A stretch of 62,886 bases of DNA from Candidatus Bathyarchaeota archaeon (GTDB lineage Archaea; Thermoproteota; Bathyarchaeia; TCS64; PIYN01), in the NCBI GenBank assembly GCA_003601775.1, contig PIYN01000016.1:1-62886 (forward strand). Reading direction: 5' to 3'. The notes under the pieces were generated by a model. It was not told the DNA's origin and did no database searches. It saw only the letters and a program-made list of their open reading frames with translations. A program made the translations under genes and the position numbers. This document shows positions 18,041-26,191 of the stretch, in pieces (within the stretch, counting starts at the first letter, position 1; each line of letters opens with the position of its first letter).

Positions 18041-18050
18041 CCTATAAAGG
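18041..18050 (-). promoter_or_regulatory. TATA box of the cdhABCDE operon
   Basis: On the minus strand it reads cctttatagg, centred ~35 nt upstream of the cdhA ATG. It occupies most of the 47-nt gap between mer and cdhA, so the CODH operon can be expressed independently of mer. Confidence 0.6.
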
Positions 18051-18058
18051 TTAGGGAA

Positions 18059-19063
18059 TTAATCCCCCTCCCGGAGGGAGGGGAGGACCTCGCTGCCAAG
18101 CAGGTCTATGGACTCCCTCACCTTTGGTCCGAGGGGCGATCCGGCGACGAACTGCGTGATGCCGAGCTTGAAGAGGGCTTCCACCTTCTCCACACAGGTC
18201 TCTGGCGTCCCGCAGATGGAGAAGGCCTCGATCATCTCAGGGGTGACGGAGGAGAGGGCCTTGCCCCAGTCCCTCTTCACGAGGGCCTCCCTGATCTTCT
18301 CCGCCGCATCGAGGGGGATTTCATGGCGCTCCAGTATCCGGGGTGGACAGCCGGCGGCTATGAAGGCCACCACGGGGATGACGGCCCCCCTCGCGTCCTT
18401 CTCCTTCTTCGCGACGGAGAAGGAGGTGTAAGCGGCGATGTCCAGATCGGACAGGCTCCTACCGCCTCTTCTCACACCCCTCTCCACATTCACCAGGGCC
18501 CTCCGGATATCCTCTGGATGCGACGCATTTATGAGGACCCCATCGCCGATCCTCCCGGCCAGGGCCAGCATCTTCGGTCCCTGGGCGCCGATGTAGATGG
18601 GTATCCTCTCCCGGACCTTGAAGTTGAACCGGGAGCCCTCGCGCTTGACGAAGATCTTTCCCTCGAACCCGCTGGGGTCCCGTGCTATGAACCTCCTGAT
18701 AATCTCCACCGCCTCCTTCACCGCCCTCAGGGGGGCCTCCTGCCTCACGCCCACCATATCGAGGGTTGTCTTATCCCCCGCCCCCATCCCGAGGACGACT
18801 CTCCCAGGGGCCATCTCGTTCAGCGTTGCGATACTCTGGGCCGCGACAGCCGGATGGATCAGGTAGGGGTTAGTGACGCCCAGGCCCAGCCTGATTCTAT
18901 CGGTATAGGCCGCCAAGAACCCGAGGAAGACGTAGGCGTTCCTATTGTTGAAGTGATCCGTGATCCAGGCGAAGTCGAAGCCCCGCTTCTCCGCCTGCAT
19001 CACATAGAAGGCCGTCCGCCAGTACAGCTCCTGAGGGACGAACTCCACCCCAAACCTCCTCAT
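18059..19063 (-). CDS. mer: F420-dependent 5,10-methylenetetrahydromethanopterin reductase
   Basis: 334 residues, luciferase-like TIM barrel. The start MRRFGVEFVPQELYWR, then AWITDHFNNRNAYVFLGF, LGLGVTNPYLIHPAVAAQ, VVLGMGAGDKTTLDMVG and IYIGAQGPKMLALAGRIGDG closely follow methanogen Mer proteins, including the F420-contacting Asp of TDHFNN. It reduces methylene-H4MPT with F420H2 to methyl-H4MPT, the methyl donor for CdhDE. Its position directly before the CODH operon supports this. The ATG follows the stop of the 98-aa gene by 2 nt, so the two are co-transcribed. Another F420-dependent luciferase-like enzyme is the alternative but unlikely. Confidence 0.93.
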   Translation of the reverse strand: MRRFGVEFVPQELYWRTAFYVMQAEKRGFDFAWITDHFNNRNAYVFLGFLAAYTDRIRLGLGVTNPYLIHPAVAAQSIATLNEMAPGRVVLGMGAGDKTTLDMVGVRQEAPLRAVKEAVEIIRRFIARDPSGFEGKIFVKREGSRFNFKVRERIPIYIGAQGPKMLALAGRIGDGVLINASHPEDIRRALVNVERGVRRGGRSLSDLDIAAYTSFSVAKKEKDARGAVIPVVAFIAAGCPPRILERHEIPLDAAEKIREALVKRDWGKALSSVTPEMIEAFSICGTPETCVEKVEALFKLGITQFVAGSPLGPKVRESIDLLGSEVLPSLREGD

Positions 19064-19065
19064 AC

Positions 19066-19362
19066 CTACGACACCTCCAGCCCCAACTTCCCAGCAACCT
19101 CAGAGAGCCCCTTCGAAGCGAGGAGTCTTCCAGTCCCCTCCGGATCCACGGAGAGGGCTGCCTCCAAGAGTAGGGTCACCCCATCAGGCGTGTCGAGCTC
19201 GTCTCTACGCCAGAGTTGGAGCAGCTTCTTCACTGAGGCACTTGGCAGTCTGTCCCCCTTCTTCGCCGCGAGCAGCAGGTCCATCAGGTCCATCGAGAGG
19301 TCTCCATAGAGTTCGGAGGGTACCCTCCCCACGATCTCCCTTAGGTCTGCTCGAGACTTCAT
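19066..19362 (-). CDS. Conserved-looking small helical protein co-transcribed with mer
   Basis: 98 residues, not recognised. No cysteines, no membrane segment. It is predicted mostly helical, with a basic/acidic N-terminus (MKSRADLREIVGRV), a middle containing KKLLQLWRRDELD and a C-terminus DPEGTGRLLASKGLSEVAGKL. The reading frame has gene-like codon use and starts with an ATG about 8 nt from the predicted transcription start. It ends 2 nt before mer, so it is the promoter-proximal gene of the mer transcript. Function unknown; possibilities are a Mer-associated or regulatory factor, both inferred from context only. Confidence 0.7.
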   Translation of the reverse strand: MKSRADLREIVGRVPSELYGDLSMDLMDLLLAAKKGDRLPSASVKKLLQLWRRDELDTPDGVTLLLEAALSVDPEGTGRLLASKGLSEVAGKLGLEVS

Positions 19363-19390
19363 TTTGATTCCCTTGATTTTGGATTAAATA

Positions 19391-19400
19391 CTATAAAAAA
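19391..19400 (-). promoter_or_regulatory. TATA box of the mer operon
   Basis: On the minus strand the element reads ttttttatag, centred 34 nt upstream of ATG 19362. It predicts an ~8-nt leader for the transcript carrying the 98-aa gene and mer. Confidence 0.6.
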
Positions 19401-19419
19401 TTGATGAAGTGAGGTGAGA

Positions 19420-20625
19420 TCATGAACTCCGATTGAGATGGGCGATGAGGATATCAAGGATCTTCCTCGCGACGATCATCTTCGGGGCCTTCGGTATGTG
19501 GACGGCCTCCTTCTCCCTGTCTATGACGTAGACCTCATTCGTGTCGACGGCGAAGCCCACCCCCTCCCTGGAGACATCGTTCGCTACGATGAGGTCCATA
19601 TCGGCCTCCAAGAGGCGCTTGTAGGCTCTCTCGATCAGGGTATCATCCGAGACGTTGTACTCGGCCTTGAAGCCGACGAGGAAGACCCTCGGGGCGATCT
19701 TCTTCACCTCCTCCACGATCTTCGGCAGGGGCTTCAGGTGGACCGTCACCTCCTTGGTAGTCGAGGGGATCTTCACCATGGGCCGGTCGGTGGGGCCGAA
19801 GTCGGAGACCGCCGCGGCGAGGACGACGATATCGTAGTCTCCTTCCTTCAGTTCATCTGAGACGGCCTTGAGCATCTCTTGAGTTGTCTCGACCCTGAGC
19901 GTCCTCACAGCACCGTAGGGACTGTGAGGGCTCGGCCCGAGGATCAGGGTGACATCGGCTCCCCTCCTTGCGGCCTCCTCGGCTATGGCGATCCCCATCT
20001 TCCCGGAGCTGGGGTTGGAGATGAACCGGAAGGCGTCGATGTACTCTCTTGTCGGCCCGGCCGTCACGAGGACCCTCCTCCCCTCCAGGTCCCTCGGTCC
20101 CCCGAGCCTCTTCAAGACCCTTTCGACGATCTCCTCCGTCTCGGGTATCTTCGCCTTCCCCTCCTCCACCCTCGGCATCATCACCTCCACCCCGATGGCC
20201 TCGAGCCTCTTGATGTTCTCCCTCACTATGGGGTGATTGTACATGGATTGATGCATCGCCGGGGCGATGATGACGGGCACCCCTGCCCCGATCCCCGTCG
20301 TCAAGACCGTAGTGACGGGTGTATCATCGATCCCGCAGGCGACCTTCCCTATGGTGTTGGCTGTGGAGGGCGCGACGAGGATAAGGTCCGCTCTCTCAGG
20401 GTGGTCACCCGCGAGGGTGACGTGCTCGACCTCTCCCGTGAGCTCCGTGACGACGGGGTTCCCCGTCGCCCATTCCAAGAGGTAGGGATGTATGATCCTC
20501 TGGGCCATCGGGGTCATGACGGCGTAGACCTCAGCCCCATAGCGCATAAGCTCCCTCGCTATCTCGGGGCTCTTCACGGCCGCGACGCTCCCGGTGACGC
20601 AGAGGACGATCTTACGTCCCTTCAA
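19420..20625 (-). CDS. coaBC: Bifunctional phosphopantothenoylcysteine decarboxylase/synthetase
   Basis: 401 residues from TTG 20625, preceded by GAGTGAT; the frame runs to TTG 20679, but a TATA-like attaaag at ~20700 puts that codon at or before the transcription start. N-terminal CoaC flavodoxin-like half: VTGSVAAVKSPEIARELM, an active-site His in AMHQSMYNHP, and a Cys in KVACGIDDTPVTT. C-terminal CoaB half: GRRVLVTAGPTREYIDAFRF and FISNPSSGKMGIAIAEEA. It makes 4'-phosphopantetheine precursors of coenzyme A, the product carrier of the CODH/ACS complex upstream. Single gene, divergent from the PadR regulator. Confidence 0.93.
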   Translation of the reverse strand: MKGRKIVLCVTGSVAAVKSPEIARELMRYGAEVYAVMTPMAQRIIHPYLLEWATGNPVVTELTGEVEHVTLAGDHPERADLILVAPSTANTIGKVACGIDDTPVTTVLTTGIGAGVPVIIAPAMHQSMYNHPIVRENIKRLEAIGVEVMMPRVEEGKAKIPETEEIVERVLKRLGGPRDLEGRRVLVTAGPTREYIDAFRFISNPSSGKMGIAIAEEAARRGADVTLILGPSPHSPYGAVRTLRVETTQEMLKAVSDELKEGDYDIVVLAAAVSDFGPTDRPMVKIPSTTKEVTVHLKPLPKIVEEVKKIAPRVFLVGFKAEYNVSDDTLIERAYKRLLEADMDLIVANDVSREGVGFAVDTNEVYVIDREKEAVHIPKAPKMIVARKILDILIAHLNRSS

Positions 20626-20832
20626 TCTATCACTCTTCGCCCCAATTATGCCCTTAGAGGTGTGGGTCCCAAGGGACAATGCCAGACCACCGACTCCTTT
20701 AATGTCCTTGAAGTAGTGATGGGGGAGGGCTATAATAATGTTTATTCACTTCCCCCCACAACTTCCCACCCTGAGAATTCTGGGGTAAAAAATAAATTGT
20801 TCCATTCTATTCCTTTTAACTGGTTTGAGTTT

Positions 20833-21177
20833 ATGGAAGCGGGGAGGACGTTGATTCACTTCACCTTAAGGAGCCTGAACAGGATCATTATCCTCTCCCT
20901 TCTAAGCCGAGCCTCCCTCTCAGGGTACAGGGTGACGAAGGAGATGAGGAGGATAACAGGGCGGAAGTACAACGTGGGGGTGATCTACCCCATCCTCTAC
21001 CAGTTGGAGGGGGATGGCCTGATCCTCGGGGAGTGGGTGGAGCGGGGGCGGAGGAGGATCAAGAAGTACTCCATAACCGAGAAGGGGAGGAGACTCCTAC
21101 AGGAGGTCAGGGAGTTCTTCAAGGGACCCATAAGGGAGATCCTGCTGGACCTCCTGGGAAGTGAGTCCTCAGAATAA
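20833..21177 (+). CDS. PadR-family winged-helix transcriptional regulator
   Basis: 114 residues from ATG 20833. An in-frame extension far upstream is an accidental antisense frame over coaBC. The PadR core is visible: IIILSLLSRASLSGYRVTKE, GVIYPILYQLEGDGLI, RIKKYSITEKGRRLLQE. Short PadR proteins of this class lack the C-terminal dimer helix domain beyond one helix. An AT-rich run aaaaaataaatt near 20790-20800 gives a TATA about 36 nt upstream. The target is not evident; the divergent coaBC promoter lies 200 bp away. Confidence 0.88.
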   Translation: MEAGRTLIHFTLRSLNRIIILSLLSRASLSGYRVTKEMRRITGRKYNVGVIYPILYQLEGDGLILGEWVERGRRRIKKYSITEKGRRLLQEVREFFKGPIREILLDLLGSESSE

Positions 21178-21372
21178 ATGACTTTTAGATCTTGAAGGGG
21201 TAGAGAGGTGGGGAAGAGAAAAGCACTCAAGAATAAAGGGAAAGGCACGCTTTTCATGACGATCGGTCAACAGTCGGGGGCGGAGGAGGACCGCCGGGGA
21301 GGATACTTCCCTGTCGTAGAGTACCAGTGCCCCGTTGCGGGTGCCATACGGATCGGGGGGAGGGGGCGGAAG

Positions 21373-21582
21373 ATGAGGAAGTTGACGAGGGGGGAGATCA
21401 ACAGGCTCCTTTCCAGATCCGGGGTCAGCCGTGAGGCGGTAGAGGGATTCCTATCTACGATGGGGGCCGATAGGCAGAGGGCCATAGCCAACTTACTGTT
21501 GTTCGAGAGCCTATACAAATGGAATAGGGCGACGGTGAGGGCGATACTCGACGGAATGGAGCTGGCCCTAACTGAAGGATAA
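21373..21582 (+). CDS. Small hypothetical helical protein
   Basis: 69 residues from ATG 21373, which has the strong GGGAGG purine run 12 nt upstream. The frame extends to GTG 21208 (124 residues), where a TATA-like cttttaga could allow a leaderless start, so the longer form is possible. The 69-residue part is amphipathic: LTRGEINRLLSRSGVSREAV then a C-terminal helix RATVRAILDGMELAL. I do not recognise a family. It lies alone between the PadR gene and an opposing tRNA-Asp gene. Confidence 0.45.
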   Translation: MRKLTRGEINRLLSRSGVSREAVEGFLSTMGADRQRAIANLLLFESLYKWNRATVRAILDGMELALTEG

Positions 21583-21596
21583 GACCTCTGAAGAAG

Positions 21597-21700
21597 CGCC
21601 CTGGCCGGGATTTGAACCCGGGTCGTGCGGGTGACAGCCGCACATACTATTCCGGCACAAGGCGCTGCGTCCTTGTGTGACCGGACTATACTACCAGGGC
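21597..21700 (-). tRNA. tRNA-Asp(GTC) with a 29-nt intron in the D-loop
   Basis: Acceptor GCCCTGG pairs with CCAGGGC, with discriminator G at 21597. U8-A9, a four-base D stem (GTAT with GTAT through G-U pairs), anticodon stem TGCGG/CCGCA with loop CTGTCAC (GTC, Asp), and a T arm with the conserved TTCAAAT loop. The D-loop is far too long. It contains a bulge-helix-bulge motif: CCGG then bulge TCA, an intron hairpin with stem CACAAGG/CCTTGTG, then CCGG and bulge AAT. Cutting after the second base of each bulge removes 21650-21678 and leaves an 11-nt D-loop with GG and A21 in place. CCA is not encoded. A TATA-like sequence at 21727-21737 lies ~30 nt upstream. Confidence 0.93.
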
Positions 21701-21741
21701 GCTTAGCATATTGGTGTACACTCCCCTATTTAAATTTCGTC

Positions 21742-22233
21742 TCACTGGCCCAAGGCTCTGATGACGTCCTCAGCGTTCGAGAGGTCCAAGAGGGCGATCC
21801 TCCCCGCCTCAGTGAGCCTCACGGGGAGACCCTTGTTCCTCCTATCCCCCGCCTCTAAGAGGGCCGCCTCCCTCAGGATCCTCAAGTTCCATCTCGCGGT
21901 GGACTTCGGCATCCTGAACTCCCTTGAGATCAAGTCCACCAACCTCGTGTAGACGATCTCCCTCTCCTTATTCTCGCCGAGCCACCTCAGGATCCTCCGC
22001 TGCTTCTCCGTCAACCGCAGTGAGGCCAGGGCGCTAATACTCCTCTCCAGCTCCGAGAACCTCCTCTCCAGATCCCATAGGATGTCCTCCACCTCGTCCA
22101 GAGTCCCATGAACCTCGCCGGAGGTGGTTCCTGAAGGGTCGGAGAGTCTTTTCCTCAGCTTCTCCACCAAATAGAAGAGCCTGGAGAAGGGGTCAGTTGG
22201 GTGATCTCGAGGGGCTGATGAGAACGCGTCCAC
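21742..22233 (-). CDS. Winged-helix transcriptional regulator with N-terminal coiled coil
   Basis: 163 residues. The first ~85 are helical and charged (FSRLFYLVEKLRKRL, DILWDLERRFSELERSI), likely a dimerising coiled coil. The rest is a winged helix: LTEKQRRILRWLGENKE, the recognition region FRMPKSTARWNLRILREAAL and a wing before LTEAGRIALL. It resembles archaeal MarR/ArsR-like regulators, with no ligand cysteines. Single gene between the two tRNA genes; target unknown. Confidence 0.8.
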   Translation of the reverse strand: MDAFSSAPRDHPTDPFSRLFYLVEKLRKRLSDPSGTTSGEVHGTLDEVEDILWDLERRFSELERSISALASLRLTEKQRRILRWLGENKEREIVYTRLVDLISREFRMPKSTARWNLRILREAALLEAGDRRNKGLPVRLTEAGRIALLDLSNAEDVIRALGQ

Positions 22234-22321
22234 CTCTCAACCATACCCACCTCCAAAGCCAGAGGTAACTCGCCCTTAGGCTTCTTAAGTATTTCGCTTT
22301 TTAAAGCCTCAGAGAAGTTGG

Positions 22322-22413
22322 AGCGGCCGGCGGGATTTGAACCCGCGACCACGGGTTTTCTCCTACCATGGTATCCGAAGACCCGCGCCCTGTCCAGGCT
22401 GAGCCACGGCCGC
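22322..22413 (-). tRNA. tRNA-Arg(TCG) with a 17-nt intron at position 37/38
   Basis: Acceptor GCGGCCG/CGGCCGC, U8-G9, D stem GCTC/GGGC, anticodon stem CGGGT/ACCCG with mature loop CTTCGGA (anticodon TCG), and T arm GCGGG-TTCAAAT-CCCGC. After G37 there is a 17-nt insert with a perfect bulge-helix-bulge: CTTC pairs GGAG between bulges GGA and AAA, and the intron hairpin is TACC-AT-GGTA. Cutting after the second base of each bulge restores a 7-nt loop. The discriminator would be T, which is uncommon. A TATA element gtttatatag (22437-22446) lies ~28 nt upstream. CCA is not encoded. Confidence 0.94.
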
Positions 22414-22508
22414 CGATTTTCCCTTTCCCCAAATGACTATATAAACCAAGAGGGATGAAATTAACGATTTAATAATAGTGGCATCCCATTATTGGTTCTG
22501 ACCGAGCG

Positions 22509-23834
22509 ATGTCCTCTCTGAGCGGGATCCGTGAGATCTTCTCCAACAGGAACGTGGCAGTAATAATGGTCACTCAGACCCTCTCCATGTTCATAGCCTG
22601 GCTCTGGTGGCCGTACCGGAGCCTCTTCATCCTCGAGTTAAAGGCCACGAAGGAGCTCCTCGGGATGCTGTTAACGGTCGAGACCCTATCGCAGTTCCTC
22701 TTCCAGCTCCCAGGGGGCATCTTGGCCGATAGGTTGGGGAGGCGGAAGGTGATCATCCTGAGCTCCGTCATCGGGATAGGCTCCCCCCTGATCTACCTGG
22801 CTGCAACCCACTGGACCCACCTGATACCGGCTTTGATCCTCGGCTCCATGGGGATGCTGAGCATGCCCGCGCGGAACGCGTTGATCGCGGAGTCCCTCCC
22901 GAGGGAGAGGAGGGGGGCGGGGTTCGCGGCGATCAGCACCGTCAATAAGATACCGAGGATCTTCACGAGCCTGCTTGGAGGCATACTCATGGATTACTTC
23001 GGCGTCTACCAGGGTGTCAGGATGGTGTTACTCGCCTCCGTGGTTGTCTCCATCCTCTCTGCCTTCCTCTTCTGGAGGTACATCACCGAGACGCTTGACC
23101 AGGCTGTGATCAAGGAGAGGAGGGCGGCTCCCGGGGGTATAGGGTCCCTCAGGGAGCTGGGTTCGATGCCCAGGAACGTCTGGGTGATGACAATCGTCGC
23201 TGGGTTGAGCGCCTTCGCCGTCCGCATAACCTTCTCCTTCACGGTGATCTACGCCGTCGAGGTCATCGGCTTAACGAAGACGGAGTACGGCGCCATCGGC
23301 ACCGCCGTGAGCCTCGTCTCCACCTTCCTCACCTTCCCAGGGGGCATACTGGCCGACAGGATCGGGAAGAAGACGACGATCGTCGTCTCACGGGTCCTAT
23401 CGGCCTTCTCAACCCTCGGGATCACCTACGCCGGGGATTTCTGGGAGTTGGGCGCCGTCAGGCTCCTCGGGGGCATCGCCTCGGGGATGGGAGGGACCTT
23501 CATGCGTGTCAGGGGAGGACCGGTCTGGACCGCTCTCGTCGCGGACGTCACACCCCCCGAGAGTAGGGGGCGGATGATGGGGATGATGGGCACTGTGGTG
23601 AGTCTCGTCAGCACCCCGGGGGCGTGGGTAGGGGGCTACCTCTACGACAACGTATCGCCGGCTTCACCCTTCCAGGCCAACTTCCTCCTGAACATGTTGG
23701 GGACGGTGATCTTCATCCTACTTCTGAAGCCTTCTAAGGGGGGAGGAGGGGGAGTCCCGCAGAGACGATTGAGAGGAGGTCGAGGAGGGACTCCAAGAGT
23801 TCTGAGCCCTTCTAAAGGGTCCTCGGGGATGTAA
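22509..23834 (+). CDS. Major facilitator superfamily transporter
   Basis: 441 residues with about twelve predicted membrane helices. The MFS loop motif occurs in both halves, as GGILADRLGRRKVI near residue 72 and GGILADRIGKKTTIV near 277, showing the usual internal duplication. Other family-like stretches are ESLPRERRGAGFAAI and PPESRGRMMGMMGTV. The C-terminal ~35 residues are Gly/Arg-rich and outside the membrane. This type is often annotated as a drug or sugar exporter; the substrate cannot be assigned. The ATG follows a TATA-like tttaataat by ~35 nt. Single-gene unit. Confidence 0.9.
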   Translation: MSSLSGIREIFSNRNVAVIMVTQTLSMFIAWLWWPYRSLFILELKATKELLGMLLTVETLSQFLFQLPGGILADRLGRRKVIILSSVIGIGSPLIYLAATHWTHLIPALILGSMGMLSMPARNALIAESLPRERRGAGFAAISTVNKIPRIFTSLLGGILMDYFGVYQGVRMVLLASVVVSILSAFLFWRYITETLDQAVIKERRAAPGGIGSLRELGSMPRNVWVMTIVAGLSAFAVRITFSFTVIYAVEVIGLTKTEYGAIGTAVSLVSTFLTFPGGILADRIGKKTTIVVSRVLSAFSTLGITYAGDFWELGAVRLLGGIASGMGGTFMRVRGGPVWTALVADVTPPESRGRMMGMMGTVVSLVSTPGAWVGGYLYDNVSPASPFQANFLLNMLGTVIFILLLKPSKGGGGGVPQRRLRGGRGGTPRVLSPSKGSSGM

Positions 23835-23858
23835 GAGCCCTTAATGTCTCTGTGAATA

Positions 23859-23868
23859 AGTATATAAG
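23859..23868 (+). promoter_or_regulatory. TATA box of the EF-2 gene
   Basis: agtatataag is centred ~58 nt upstream of ATG 23922, predicting a leader of ~32 nt that includes the ribosome-binding stretch aaggttgag. It is one of the few clear leadered promoters in the window. Confidence 0.55.
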
Positions 23869-23921
23869 GGACTCTCCATCTCACTCTATGGGAAAATTAC
23901 ATTTGAAAGGTTGAGTTTGCC

Positions 23922-26129
23922 ATGCCGAGGTTCAGGCAGACATCTGAGATCCTGAAGCTGATGAGGGATAAGGAGCGTATCAGGAACATCGGGATCATCG
24001 CTCACATAGACCATGGTAAGACGACGATGAGCGATAGCCTCCTCGCCGAGGCGGGGATCATCTCCCCGACCATCGCGGGAGAGGCGAGGGCCCTGGACTA
24101 CCTGGAGGAGGAGCAGAGGAGGGGAATCACCATCAAGACGGCGAACATCAGCCTCCTCCACGAGGTAGGGGGTAAGCCCTATGTCATCAACCTCATAGAC
24201 ACGCCGGGGCACGTCGACTTCTCGGGGAAGGTGACACGAGCCCTCAGGGCCATCGACGGCTGCATCCTCCTCGTCGACGCCGTCGAGGAGTTCATGGTCA
24301 TGTCCGAGGTCAGGCTCCGCAAGGCCCTGGAGGAGAGGGTGAAGCCGGTCCTCTTCATCAACAAGATCGACAGGCTGATCAAGGAGCTGAAGCTGGATGC
24401 GAGGGGGATCCAGGAGAAGCTGAACAGGGTGATCAGGCAGTTCAACAACATCGTCCAGACCTATGCCGAGGGCGAGCTGCGGGAGAAGTGGAAGGTGAAC
24501 CCGGCTAACGGGACCGTCGCCTTCGGCTCGGCCCTGGACCGCTGGGGCTTCACCGTCCCCATGATGCTGAAGAAGGGCCTGAAGTTCAGCGATATCGTCG
24601 AGCTGTACAAGGAGGAGCGGATCGACGAGCTCCAGAAGTTGCTCCCCCTCCACGAGGCGATCTTGGAGATGGTCATCGAGCACCTCCCCAATCCCATAGA
24701 GGCACAGCCCTTCAGGATCCCAACGATCTGGCGGGGGGACATAAACAGCGAGATCGGGAGGGCGATGATGGAGATAGACGAGGACGGCCCGACGGTCATC
24801 TGCGTCACCCAGGTCCAGTTCGACCCCCACGCCGGGATCGTGAGCACGGGGAGGATCTTCTCCGGGACCATCCACAAGGGGGACGACATATACCTCTTGA
24901 ACGCGAGGAAGGACTACAAGGTCCAGCAGGTCAGCATCTACATGGGGGCCTTCAGGGAGGTCGTCAACGAGGTCCCCGCCGGGAACATCGCCGCCCTCCT
25001 CGGCCTCGACCTCTGCAGGGCAGGTGAGACCATCGTGGACGCGGAGCATAAGGACGTCGCAGCACCCTTCGAGTCGATGAAGTACATCTCCGACCCCGTC
25101 CTCACGATAGCCATCGAGCCCAAGCACCCAAGGGACCTCCCCAGGCTCATAGACGCCATGACGAAGCTCTCGATCCAGGACCCGAACCTTGTCTCCACGG
25201 TGAACCAGGAGACGGGGGAGTACCTCCTCTCGGGGATGGGGGAGCTCCACCTCGAGATCGCCTGCAAGGACCTGGTGAGAGAGTTCAAGGTCGATATCGT
25301 GACGAGCAAGCCCCTCGTAGTCTACCGGGAGACCGTCCGGACCTCCGCAGGTCCCTTCATGGGGAAGAGCCCGAACAAGCACAACAAGCTCTGGTTCACC
25401 ATCGAGCCCCTCGAGGAGAGCGTGATGAAGCTCATCAGAGAGGGGGAGCTGACGGAGATGCTCTCCAGGAAGGCGAGGAGGGAGGTCCTCATACAGAAGG
25501 CCGGGTGGAGATCGGCAGACGCCAGGGACGTCATAGCGGTCGATAAGAACGGGAACATCCTCGTCGACACGACGACGGGCATCCAGTACCTACGAGAGGT
25601 CAGGGACCACATCGCATCGGGCTTCCACTGGGCCGTGGAGTCAGGACCCCTGACGGGAGAGCCCATCAGGGGCGTCAAGATCTCCCTGGTAGACGCGCAG
25701 CTCCACGAGGACCCCGTCCACAGGGGACCCGCCCAGATCATGCCCGCGACGAGGCAGGCCATCTTCGCGGCCTTCCTCTCGGCGAACCCGACGCTCCTGG
25801 AGCCCATCTACAAGATCCAGATACGCATCCCGCCCGAGGAGCTCGGGAACGTGACGGGGCTGATCAGCAGGAAGAGGGGGAGCATCCAGGTTGTGGAGCA
25901 GAAGGGCCCTGTGATGAACGTCATAGGCTTCATCCCCGTCTCCGAGTCCCTTGGGCTCTCACAGGAGATGAGGGCCGCCACATCGGGGACCGCCTTCTGG
26001 CAGTGCACCTTCGACCACTGGAGCCCCGTCCCAGATAGCATGCTCCCCCAGCTGATAAGGAAGATCAGGGAGCGCAAGGGCCTCGACCCAGAGCCGCCCT
26101 CCGCGAGCAAATACATCGTCAAGGAGTAA
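23922..26129 (+). CDS. fusA: Translation elongation factor aEF-2
   Basis: 735 residues, the normal archaeal length. G1 AHIDHGKTTMSDSLL, the switch I region ending RGITIKTANI, G3 DTPGHVDFSG and G4 FINKIDRL are intact. The domain IV tip carries LHEDPVHRGPAQIMPATR, whose histidine in HRG is the diphthamide site. It translocates the ribosome with GTP. A short leader with a ribosome-binding site precedes the ATG. The gene is monocistronic or followed by the small Toprim gene 62 nt downstream. Confidence 0.98.
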   Translation: MPRFRQTSEILKLMRDKERIRNIGIIAHIDHGKTTMSDSLLAEAGIISPTIAGEARALDYLEEEQRRGITIKTANISLLHEVGGKPYVINLIDTPGHVDFSGKVTRALRAIDGCILLVDAVEEFMVMSEVRLRKALEERVKPVLFINKIDRLIKELKLDARGIQEKLNRVIRQFNNIVQTYAEGELREKWKVNPANGTVAFGSALDRWGFTVPMMLKKGLKFSDIVELYKEERIDELQKLLPLHEAILEMVIEHLPNPIEAQPFRIPTIWRGDINSEIGRAMMEIDEDGPTVICVTQVQFDPHAGIVSTGRIFSGTIHKGDDIYLLNARKDYKVQQVSIYMGAFREVVNEVPAGNIAALLGLDLCRAGETIVDAEHKDVAAPFESMKYISDPVLTIAIEPKHPRDLPRLIDAMTKLSIQDPNLVSTVNQETGEYLLSGMGELHLEIACKDLVREFKVDIVTSKPLVVYRETVRTSAGPFMGKSPNKHNKLWFTIEPLEESVMKLIREGELTEMLSRKARREVLIQKAGWRSADARDVIAVDKNGNILVDTTTGIQYLREVRDHIASGFHWAVESGPLTGEPIRGVKISLVDAQLHEDPVHRGPAQIMPATRQAIFAAFLSANPTLLEPIYKIQIRIPPEELGNVTGLISRKRGSIQVVEQKGPVMNVIGFIPVSESLGLSQEMRAATSGTAFWQCTFDHWSPVPDSMLPQLIRKIRERKGLDPEPPSASKYIVKE

Positions 26130-26191
26130 CCTATCGGAGACCCCTCCAGCCACCAATATCTCCTCTCATGTCGTAGTGGGGGTGGGAGAGC

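Noticed and set aside
18002-19309. 435-codon frame antisense to mer
   Set aside because: Pro/Gly/Asp-rich antisense shadow of mer and the 98-aa gene.
23886-25382. 498-codon frame antisense to EF-2
   Set aside because: No recognisable motifs, skewed composition, and lies entirely over a highly conserved EF-2 gene.
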